Below, in pieces: positions 7,306 through 14,657 of a stretch of DNA of 23,857 nucleotides. The stretch comes from SIAJ01 sp036266155 (GTDB lineage: Bacteria > Planctomycetota > Planctomycetia > Gemmatales > Gemmataceae), in contig DATANR010000147.1 of the NCBI GenBank assembly GCA_036266155.1, positions 1-23,857 of the forward strand, in the 5' to 3' direction. Position numbers and translations under genes: made by a program. The notes beneath the pieces were generated by a model. It ran no database searches. It was given only the letters and a program-made list of their open reading frames with translations, and had not been told where the DNA came from. Each line of letters starts with the position of its first letter. The first letter of the stretch is position 1.

Positions 7306-10300
7306 CTACCAATCGAGCCCAATCTTGGCGAGCCGCTGCCGGGCAGCCGCCAAGTCGAGGAAGACGAGGTCGCGGCTGCCGCGGGCGGCGGCGACGATGC
7401 GGCCGTCGGGCGTGAAGCCGAGTTCGCGGATGCGCTTTTCGCCTTGCGGCCGCCAGCGGGCGACCACCTTGGCCGATTCGGCGTCGATCAGGAGGGCCCA
7501 GCCATCGGTTCCCGAAACAAAGAAGTGGCGTGAATCCGGACTGACCGCCTGCATCTGGTCGGCGACGTCGCCCGCCGTGGGATAGCGAGCCAGGATGTCG
7601 CCATCCGGCAGCGACCGCAGAATCCATCCGGGCGTACTGGTCCCTTCACCGCCCTTGAAGTCCAACGGCATGTACGCCGACAGCAAGCGACGGCCATCGG
7701 GGCTGACAGCCACCACGGCCGCAACTTGCGATTCGCTACCGTCCCCCAATGAGAACCGCCCGACCGTTTGACCGGACTGCACGTCAATCACGCGGCAGGG
7801 CTTGAGTTCCGGCCCCGGTCGCGGTTTCGACTCTTGATTGGGATCGACGATCAGCCAGCGGCCATTGGGGCTGAGCTGCGTGGACGTGAAGCCCGGCTCC
7901 CGATTGTCCAATTCAGAGTCGCGGAAAATCGCCTTCGCGGCGAGCACATCCCAAATCACCAGGTCGCGGGTCGTTTCTTCATTGCCCATCGCCAACAGGC
8001 GGTCCTGGTCGTCCCACGCGACATCGCTGAAGCTGAGGTGCAAGTCATTGCTGAGCGGCAGCTTATGCGAGTTTAATTGACGGCCGGTCTCAACGTCGCG
8101 CAGGACAAGCGTGTTCGTGTGCCGGATTGACAGGCGCTTGCCATCGCGACTGAACTGCAAGCTGGACTGGGCGAGATTTTTCATCGGCCACGTATGCTTG
8201 ATCGCGCCACTGCGACAGTCGACGATCGTCAACCGCTCCTCGGCTTTGGCGATGGCGTCCTTCAAGACATTCGCGAGTGCTCGTGGTCCATCCTCCGGGA
8301 CGAGGGAGTTTTTCTGCATGGTCACGCGGATGGCTAGCCAGCGGCCATCGGGGCTCAGGACCGAGCCTTCGAGTCCGGCGAGACCGGGCAACGTGGTCGT
8401 CGGAGTATCGTCAACGACACGGCTGACGCGAACTGTCTCATACATTCCCGACGTCACCAGGTGCCCGGCTGCGGTCCAATTAACTTGATTCACCCGGCCA
8501 TCCGCGGCCTCGGCGAGACGAATGCACTCGGTGGCCGCGCGACCGTCGAGCAGGCGGACCGACCCATCTTCATCCGCGACGGCGAGATACTTGCCCGCGG
8601 GACCATAGGCAATCACGAGGGGCCCGCGAAACACGTCGCCGGTATGTGCCAGCTCGGCCTTCTTGTCCACGTCCCACAAGGTCACGCGGTGTTCACGCTC
8701 ATTCGCGCTCGCCGAAGCGATCGCAAGCACCGGCGCCGTCGGATGCCACGACATGGCCTGAGCGCGTGCCATCGGAATCGTGGCCACGTTCGTCGGCGGG
8801 TCGCTGCCAGTGTCGATGACACGTACCGTGGCGCGATCCGCGGTCGGCAGGGCAAGGCGCCGGCCGTCGGGAGCAAAGCGTGGCTTCAGATTGTCTTCTT
8901 CAAATTCGCGGTTCGATTCTGGCCAACGCGCCAGGACGATCGGCCGATCGGGCCGATCGAGCGACCAGAGGACGTACTGAATCTCCTTGTTCACGGAACG
9001 CCGAGCGACCAGGCGCTTGCCGTCGGGCGTGAACTCGAGATCTTCGAGCGTGGCCCCGGCGCTCGCGTCCGGCGTCAACGCGGCATCCGTGAGGGTGCCC
9101 GCGGGCTTCAGCGCCGGCAATGCGAACAAGGCCACGGCGCCGGGGCGTGCATTCGCGAGGAGGGTCCCGTCGCGGCTGATGGCCGTCCCATCGTGTCTTC
9201 CGAATGCGAACGGCGAGACTTCGCCCGGCGGTGTGGCAATGTCGTGGCGCGCCAGCACGGCGTTGGCATCCAGATCGCGGACGATGATGCGAACCATCCC
9301 TTCCGGATCGAGAGAAATGACGACGGCTTGGCCGCCAAACGGCGTGACGATGGGCGAGCCGGCGAGCCCCGTGGAGAACTCGTGCATCTTCGCAATGTCG
9401 GGCTGGCTGAGCGCCGCGATCGCTTCGCCACGCAAGTCGGCCAGTTCCGGCAGCGCGACGCGCGTATCGGCGGCGTCGCGTGGCCGTTGCCGCATGCGGG
9501 CGGCCGCTTCGAGCAAACTCAGCGAGTGCTCGCGCCATCCCGGCCGGCCCGCGAGTCGATTGGCGCGCGCCCGTTCGAACGTCGCCACGCAGAGCGTATC
9601 CTGCAGCACCTCCTCGCGATCGCGAACCGCCGCTGCCTGTTTGAGCGCGGCGTCTTCGCTATCCGCCGCCTGCTTCGCACGATCGTTGGCTTTGACGGCA
9701 TAGACCGCCGACACGATCGACCCGGCGACGAGGGCAACCACGACGGCCGCGCTGAGCACGGCTACGGCCGGGTTACGCCGCGTCCACTTGGCGGCACGCC
9801 GACCGAGCCCCGCACGCCGGGCCGTCACCGGCTCGCCGCGGCGCCAGGCGGAGAGATCGTCCGCCAACGCCTGGGCCGACACGTAGCGGCGGCTCGGATC
9901 CTTCTCCAGACATTTCATCGCCACGGCTTCGAGGTCCGGGTCCGCGGCCGGATTTAAGCTGCGTGCCGACGGCGGGTCCTGCTCCTCGACCATCCGCAAC
10001 GTCTGCACGACCGTCTTGCCCTTGAACGGCGGCTGGCCTGTCAGCAACTCAAAGAGGATCGCCCCCAGCGAATAGACGTCGGCCGCGATCGTGACACCCT
10101 TCTCGCCGCGTGCCTGCTCGGGCGCCATGTATGCCGGCGTGCCCAGGATCGCGCCGGATTGCGTCAGCGAGCTGTCAGCCTCGACTTTCTTGGCAAGCCC
10201 GAAGTCGGCGACCTGCGGTCGCAATGACGAACCGCTGTCGTCCGATGACCCTCCGACCCTGGTTTGGTCATAGGCCGTTGGGACTTGGTCATTCGCCAGA

Positions 10301-10794
10301 AGGATGTTCGCCGGCTTGAGGTCGCGATGCAGGATGCCGCGTTGATGGGCGTAGTGGATGCCGCGGGCAACTTGCTCCATGAGGCGGGCCGCTGTCCGCG
10401 GATCGCGAACCAGCTCGGCGACGCGGGCCGCGAGGGTACCACCGTCGGCCAGCTTCATCGAAAAAAATGGATGTCCCTCGAACGTGCCGACGTCGTAGAT
10501 CGGCAAAAGATTGGCATGATCGAGGTTCGCGGCCGCCTCGGCCTCCTGGCGGAAGCGCTGGACGTCGTCCTGGCTATCAAGCCGGCCGCTTAGGATCATC
10601 TTCAGGGCAACGATGCGGTTGAGGCTCACCTGCCGCGCCCGAAAGACGACGCCCATGCCGCCGCGTGCGATCTCTTCGAGCAGCTCGTAGTCGCCGCACC
10701 GTCGGCCAGCCATCGGCGTTGAAGAATGTTGCGTCGGCGCACCCGAGACGACGGTCAGAGTCGGCTCAGTATTGTCAAGGGTATGGTCCGGCAT
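7306..10794 (-). CDS. Membrane-anchored Ser/Thr protein kinase with WD40-like C-terminal region
   Basis: A 1162-residue protein counted from the Met at 10794; the open frame extends to 10905 but would overlap the divergent DUF1810 gene, and MPDHTLD is a more natural start. The kinase domain spans about residues 36-320: glycine loop RGGMGVV (44-50), catalytic Lys65 in VALK, HRDLKPAN (156-163), DFG (197-199), APE (224-226). A single transmembrane helix lies at about 343-365, then a charged helical linker, then roughly 700 residues of WD40-like blades (FTPDGKRLVA, LSPDGRWLAI, FSRDGKRLSI, VSPDGRRLLS). The expected role is a membrane sensor kinase phosphorylating Ser/Thr, with the propeller side sensing or scaffolding. 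About 25 extra residues lie between HRDLKPANILL and DFG (166-194). No Shine-Dalgarno is seen. The gene is bounded by inverted dispersed repeats. Confidence 0.9.
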   Translation of the reverse strand: MPDHTLDNTEPTLTVVSGAPTQHSSTPMAGRRCGDYELLEEIARGGMGVVFRARQVSLNRIVALKMILSGRLDSQDDVQRFRQEAEAAANLDHANLLPIYDVGTFEGHPFFSMKLADGGTLAARVAELVRDPRTAARLMEQVARGIHYAHQRGILHRDLKPANILLANDQVPTAYDQTRVGGSSDDSGSSLRPQVADFGLAKKVEADSSLTQSGAILGTPAYMAPEQARGEKGVTIAADVYSLGAILFELLTGQPPFKGKTVVQTLRMVEEQDPPSARSLNPAADPDLEAVAMKCLEKDPSRRYVSAQALADDLSAWRRGEPVTARRAGLGRRAAKWTRRNPAVAVLSAAVVVALVAGSIVSAVYAVKANDRAKQAADSEDAALKQAAAVRDREEVLQDTLCVATFERARANRLAGRPGWREHSLSLLEAAARMRQRPRDAADTRVALPELADLRGEAIAALSQPDIAKMHEFSTGLAGSPIVTPFGGQAVVISLDPEGMVRIIVRDLDANAVLARHDIATPPGEVSPFAFGRHDGTAISRDGTLLANARPGAVALFALPALKPAGTLTDAALTPDASAGATLEDLEFTPDGKRLVARRSVNKEIQYVLWSLDRPDRPIVLARWPESNREFEEDNLKPRFAPDGRRLALPTADRATVRVIDTGSDPPTNVATIPMARAQAMSWHPTAPVLAIASASANEREHRVTLWDVDKKAELAHTGDVFRGPLVIAYGPAGKYLAVADEDGSVRLLDGRAATECIRLAEAADGRVNQVNWTAAGHLVTSGMYETVRVSRVVDDTPTTTLPGLAGLEGSVLSPDGRWLAIRVTMQKNSLVPEDGPRALANVLKDAIAKAEERLTIVDCRSGAIKHTWPMKNLAQSSLQFSRDGKRLSIRHTNTLVLRDVETGRQLNSHKLPLSNDLHLSFSDVAWDDQDRLLAMGNEETTRDLVIWDVLAAKAIFRDSELDNREPGFTSTQLSPNGRWLIVDPNQESKPRPGPELKPCRVIDVQSGQTVGRFSLGDGSESQVAAVVAVSPDGRRLLSAYMPLDFKGGEGTSTPGWILRSLPDGDILARYPTAGDVADQMQAVSPDSRHFFVSGTDGWALLIDAESAKVVARWRPQGEKRIRELGFTPDGRIVAAARGSRDLVFLDLAAARQRLAKIGLDW

Positions 10795-10903
10795 GAGGAG
10801 AATTGTCGCCGAGCGAGGGGGCGATGTCAAAGGAACGATGGGCAGACTCTTGAATAGTAGAACGTATCCCCGCGCATGAAGCAGAGACACAATGGAGTTA
10901 CTC

Positions 10904-11356
10904 ATGCCCGATGTCGACGATCCCTACGGTTTGCAACGCTTCGTCGAAGCCCAACAGAACGATTACGCGCGAGCGCTTGCCGAGATTCGGAGCGGCCAGA
11001 AGCGGTCGCATTGGATGTGGTACATCTTTCCACAGTTCGACGGGCTCGGATTCAGTTCGATGTCGCGGCGGTATGCGATCAAGAGCCGCTCGGAGGCGGA
11101 GGCGTATTTGCAGCACCCCGTGCTCGGGCCGCGGCTCATCGAGATCGCTGACGCGGCGCTTGCCGTGGCAGGTCGATCGGCCACAGACATCTTCGGTTCA
11201 CCCGACGACATGAAACTGCGCTCGTCGGTCACCCTGTTCGCAAGCGTCGCTCCCGTGGATTCTGTATTCCACCGATTGCTCGACCGATTCTTCGCGGGAC
11301 GACATGACGAGGCGACGGTTCAACTGATGAACGACGCCGCAGCGACGCAGAGTTGA
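10904..11356 (+). CDS. DUF1810 family protein
   Basis: A 150-residue soluble protein matching the DUF1810 family (PF08837) along its whole length: LQRFVEAQ near the N-terminus, the hallmark KRSHWMWYIFPQFDGLG, YAIKSRSEAEAYLQHPVLGPRL, and IFGSPDDMKLRSSVTLFA. No enzymatic function is established to my knowledge. The ATG at 10904 is preferred over the one at 10892 because GGAG (10894-10897) precedes it at normal spacing and because MPDVDDPYGLQRF lines up with usual family starts. It diverges from the kinase gene with about 110 bases between start codons. It is followed by the right copy of the dispersed repeat. Whether it works with the kinase cannot be told. Confidence 0.88.
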   Translation: MPDVDDPYGLQRFVEAQQNDYARALAEIRSGQKRSHWMWYIFPQFDGLGFSSMSRRYAIKSRSEAEAYLQHPVLGPRLIEIADAALAVAGRSATDIFGSPDDMKLRSSVTLFASVAPVDSVFHRLLDRFFAGRHDEATVQLMNDAAATQS

Positions 11357-11395
11357 CGAAAAGAAGCCGAACTTGCGACGCCGCGTCAGTGAGCA

Positions 11396-11453
11396 AGCCG
11401 TCGCAAAATCAGAGATTGCCAACAGAGATTGCCAAACACATATGGGGGGTTGG
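11396..11453 (-). repeat. Dispersed repeat, right copy
   Basis: This is the reverse-complement partner of 7201-7259 (about 55 of 58 aligned bases identical, one single-base indel). It contains two head-to-tail 13-base units, AGAGATTGCCAAC at 11411-11423 and a variant ending in A at 11424-11436. It starts 40 bases after the DUF1810 stop codon. The two copies face each other around the kinase and DUF1810 genes. Confidence 0.85.
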
Positions 11454-11461
11454 CAATCTCT
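11424..11461. repeat. 12-bp perfect hairpin at the outer edge of the right repeat copy
   Basis: AGAGATTGCCAA at 11424-11435 pairs exactly with TTGGCAATCTCT at 11450-11461 around a 14-base loop. It could serve as a terminator for the DUF1810 gene, although no T-tract follows. The left repeat copy lacks the second arm, so the hairpin is specific to this side. Confidence 0.6.
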
Positions 11462-11709
11462 ACTCGCGAAAACCGTATCGAACAGATTACGGCGTAACAA
11501 GTTGCGCCGAAAAATCGCGGACGAAAATTCTAGCGCCAGGAACCCCCAAAAATGACCGCGACGACATACTCCTGTTCGTTGCATCGAGTTTTTTCGCAAT
11601 GAAATGTAACGTATCGCGGCGATTCCGGTGCGCGACTCGAAGCAAGACCCTGGTGCCGGTATCGCATAGGTAAACCGCGGCGACCCGGCTCATTTTCAGC
11701 CGCAGCTCA

Positions 11710-14298
11710 CTACGGCGATGGCGTTGTTTCGCTCTCGCATTGGTCTTTGAGTGATTCGAACGTCTTCTTGAGATCTGATTTCAATTCGTCGGAGGGCTTT
11801 TGGTTGTTGCTATGCTCCCATTGTTCCAAAAGGCTGCCCACGGCAACCATGCGCGCCGCAACCGCGGGGCTTTCTACCATGACCATCTCACATAGGTAGA
11901 GGCGCCAAAACAATTCCTCAAATACAGATACGCTCGACAATAGGCGACCATGGTCGCAAGCGTCAGTCAATTCGCCAACGACATTGATCGCGTGTGCGTA
12001 CAAGTGCTTCTTGATGTCAGGATCGCTAAAGTCAGTACCGATGAACGTCTTGAGATAGTTTGCAATCTGCAACAATTCTCTTCTATTCTCTCGCGTTGAC
12101 TCGCGACTAACCGTTAGCTTGAGTACGTCATCCTGAAACTTGGCGAAAAAATATTTTTCGAACCAGGAATCGTTAAATGTGTCCTGTCGCAATTGGTGCT
12201 CGAGTAATGCCCAATTCCGTTTGGCGTCGTCCCAAGCAACTTGGTCGGATGTGACGGAAATCAATTGACCAAGCACTTGCAAAATGAGCAGCTTCATCGC
12301 GTAGTGTCGCGATGCTTCAGGATTGTCGCGCGTCAATCGGCCAATCAAGATCAAGCTTAAACGACTTTCCATGTCGTTTCGCGACGCGAGCGCTCTCTTG
12401 AGCATTTCGTTGTGTCTGGCGAGTCGCTGGTTTTCGCGCGATTCTGCTTTTTGCAGCCAGGCAATTGCGCCAAGAAAAGCAACCAAAAGAAACAAGGCGA
12501 CAAATGCTCCGCGCCGCAGCCATTGTCGGCGAATTCCCTGATGGATCCACGCTTTCTCCTCGTCTTTCAATTCCGCGGAGCGCGTCGTCGGCCAATGGCG
12601 TGCGATCGCCAGTTGAACAGTGCTGAGACCGGCCCACTTGACACCCTCGCTGGCGCGTTGACGTCGAACATCACGGCGCCAACGCATAATGTCGCCGGAT
12701 TCACGCAGCCAATTCTTGAGCATTGCCCACCGCCGGAATATGGCTTCGTGAGCAACTTCCACCTGATCGTCCTTGCCCTTGACGAGCAAACGTTCATCGA
12801 CGAATTTCTCCAACAGCGGTTGGGCGGCAGTCGGCAGATCGGACCAACGGGCGGTGAGCCGGACCACTTCGTCTTTCTCATTGACTTGTGCTAAGTTCTT
12901 GACGAAACTCAAGCGCAATCCCGTGAGCGTTTCCGCGGGGATTTTCTCGGGAAGAATTCGCTCAATTGTCTTTTGTAGAGCCCCCTCCATTCCACCCATT
13001 TCGCAGTACTCGGCAAACTCAAGCCGGCCGTCGACAGAATAACGCCGATGAAGCTTTTCGAGGGTGAAGGCGAGTAGGGGCAAGGCTTCCGCGGTGGGCG
13101 TGTCCTTGACGAGTTCGGCGAGTAAAGCATCTTCAACTTTCACGTGCGCTCGGTCCGCGGGTTTCTTGATCACATCCTGAATACGGTCGTGCGGGAATGG
13201 GGCCAGATGCCAGGACTTGAAGAGCGGCGCCGTCATAGCATGCCGGTGTTTGCCGTATGTATCGAGATAGTCGGAGCGCATTGTGCCAATTGCCAGCAAA
13301 CGACCATTCTTGCGGGCGAACACGGCCTGGAGAAAGTGCAGGAAGTGACTCGCGTTTAGGTTGTCAGTGGACGGCAGGAATTCTTCGAATTGATCGATGG
13401 GCAGGACAACAGTGGCATCTTTCTGGTCGAGCGCCATCGTCAAGTCTTGAGTGGTCTCGAAAAGGAACCTGGCAGCCTCGTCGACATTGGCGTTCGCAAG
13501 ACGATCGCGCAGCATCTTCCAGTCGAGGGCAGTTGGCTGCCGTGGGAACAAGTCAACAAGATTTTGCGCGAGTTGCGCGAAGAGAGTGTGTTCTTCATTC
13601 GTCTGCCCAAATCGCAAGGTGGGAAGCACGACCCAATCTGGCGCGCTCAAGCGCGGCAGCACCCCGGCCTTGAGAAGGGAGGACTTACCGCTGCCGGATC
13701 CGCCGACGACCATCAGCAGGCGCGGTTCGCCCACGTCCCGCATCTTGCGCAGCAATTCGAGCAATTCTTTGATCTCGGGCTCACGACCGAAATAGACGGC
13801 GGCATAGCGTTCATCAAAAGCGGGCAAGCCGGGGTACGGGCATGTGTCGCCGCCGAGTTTCGGATGCGGCCAGCTAAACATATCCGTTGGGCGATGATGT
13901 GCTTGCAATGACTTAAGCAACCGTTCGAGGGCGTCCTTACGATCCTTGTGAAACCAAACAGCCTGGTATTCTTTCGCCATGCCGGCGACATCGTCGATTT
14001 TCTTGATGTTTTCATCAATCAAGATGGGAAAGATAGGCTTCCCCAGAGCTCGTGCATGACCGAGTTCGTAGGGGCACCAATCGGAATTACGCCAGTTTTT
14101 TGAGTAGAGCAGGATTACGGCCGAACAGTCGATTAACTTATCGTGCAAGGCACGTTTCCAATCGGCCCCGGCCTCGATCCCGGATTCGCGGTCGCTGTCG
14201 AAAAAGATCTGCGAGTCGAGATAGTTTTGCTGTCGAAGCCATTGAAGAATGTCTTGGGCTATGAGTTGGTCGTTCGTGCTATGGCTAATGAAGAGCAT
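11710..14298 (-). CDS. TIR domain - STAND ATPase (nSTAND1-like) - transmembrane protein
   Basis: An 862-residue protein. Residues 1-135 form a TIR domain (LFISHSTND at the start; WCPYE at 74-78 supplies the glutamate, Glu78, expected for NAD-cleaving TIRs). A linker with CPYPGLPAFDE and YFGRE (about 153-173) leads into a STAND-type ATPase: Walker A GGSGSGKSS (199-207), Walker B-like VVLPIDQFEE (297-306), then the winged-helix-like VAHEAIFRRW (515-524) typical of nSTAND1. One transmembrane helix follows (about 597-615), then about 245 helical residues I do not recognise, in place of the usual WD40 or TPR sensor. AGGGAG five bases upstream supports the start. By analogy with TIR-STAND proteins it would oligomerise on a signal and deplete NAD, as in abortive-infection defence. 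AT-richer composition hints at transfer. No partner gene is adjacent. Confidence 0.85.
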   Translation of the reverse strand: MLFISHSTNDQLIAQDILQWLRQQNYLDSQIFFDSDRESGIEAGADWKRALHDKLIDCSAVILLYSKNWRNSDWCPYELGHARALGKPIFPILIDENIKKIDDVAGMAKEYQAVWFHKDRKDALERLLKSLQAHHRPTDMFSWPHPKLGGDTCPYPGLPAFDERYAAVYFGREPEIKELLELLRKMRDVGEPRLLMVVGGSGSGKSSLLKAGVLPRLSAPDWVVLPTLRFGQTNEEHTLFAQLAQNLVDLFPRQPTALDWKMLRDRLANANVDEAARFLFETTQDLTMALDQKDATVVLPIDQFEEFLPSTDNLNASHFLHFLQAVFARKNGRLLAIGTMRSDYLDTYGKHRHAMTAPLFKSWHLAPFPHDRIQDVIKKPADRAHVKVEDALLAELVKDTPTAEALPLLAFTLEKLHRRYSVDGRLEFAEYCEMGGMEGALQKTIERILPEKIPAETLTGLRLSFVKNLAQVNEKDEVVRLTARWSDLPTAAQPLLEKFVDERLLVKGKDDQVEVAHEAIFRRWAMLKNWLRESGDIMRWRRDVRRQRASEGVKWAGLSTVQLAIARHWPTTRSAELKDEEKAWIHQGIRRQWLRRGAFVALFLLVAFLGAIAWLQKAESRENQRLARHNEMLKRALASRNDMESRLSLILIGRLTRDNPEASRHYAMKLLILQVLGQLISVTSDQVAWDDAKRNWALLEHQLRQDTFNDSWFEKYFFAKFQDDVLKLTVSRESTRENRRELLQIANYLKTFIGTDFSDPDIKKHLYAHAINVVGELTDACDHGRLLSSVSVFEELFWRLYLCEMVMVESPAVAARMVAVGSLLEQWEHSNNQKPSDELKSDLKKTFESLKDQCESETTPSP

Positions 14299-14597
14299 GG
14301 CGGCTCCCTAGAGAATTTGCCGGCGTGGAAAGACTAGCCGTGCGACGGCCGAGTCGTGCGCTTGGGAGAATTGAGATTTCGCTTGGGCGGTCATGGGCTC
14401 GACCTAAATCGGAGCATTGGGACGCTCGTCATAGGTTTTAGTCGGTGGTAGCACATTGTCGAGCGGCCAAGGCAACTGAATAACACTTTGCGTCTTGGCC
14501 AACGATCGACCGCAAGACCGAAAATCCGACGTTGCACCAACTCCGGCGATACGAACGTGGAAGTATCCTGTTTAATGCAACCCATTACCGAATGAAA
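14299..14597. other. Gene-free region upstream of the TIR gene
   Basis: About 300 bases between the start of the TIR gene and the terminator of the giant protein gene. It should hold the leftward promoter of the TIR gene, but I could not identify convincing promoter boxes, repeats or RNA structure. Short open frames on the plus strand here lack recognisable features. Confidence 0.4.
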
Positions 14598-14635
14598 AAA
14601 GCGCCAGCAGAGGACGGTTCCTTCGCTGGCGCTTT
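14595..14635 (-). terminator. Rho-independent terminator of the giant secreted protein gene
   Basis: An 11-bp perfect stem (14598-14608 with 14625-14635, AAAGCGCCAGC/GCTGGCGCTTT) continues, after one mismatch, into five more pairs closed by a CGGT loop. Read on the minus strand the stem is followed by a run of six T. It lies 23 bases beyond the stop codon at 14658. This is the best-formed intrinsic terminator in the window. Confidence 0.9.
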
Positions 14636-14657
14636 CAATTTGTCAGATCATCACTGC

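Larger units (their letters stand above)
11357..11709. other. Gene-free region between the DUF1810 and TIR genes
   Basis: About 350 bases separate two convergent genes. It contains an 8-bp inverted repeat (TTGCGACG at 11373-11380 with CGTCGCAA at 11399-11406), the right copy of the 58-bp dispersed repeat and its hairpin. From 11462 to 11709 I see no gene or RNA; the sequence looks AT-richer than the flanks by eye, and only a weak 5-bp stem (11686-11690/11698-11702) lies beyond the TIR stop codon. Confidence 0.5.

Noticed and set aside
8461..9957. A 498-codon open frame on the plus strand opposite the kinase gene
   Set aside because: It is an Arg-rich shadow of the WD40-like region; the minus-strand product is clearly coding over its full length.
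11411..11461. Possible CRISPR-like short repeats
   Set aside because: The units are only 13 bases, directly abutting without spacers, and one is inverted; no cas genes are near.
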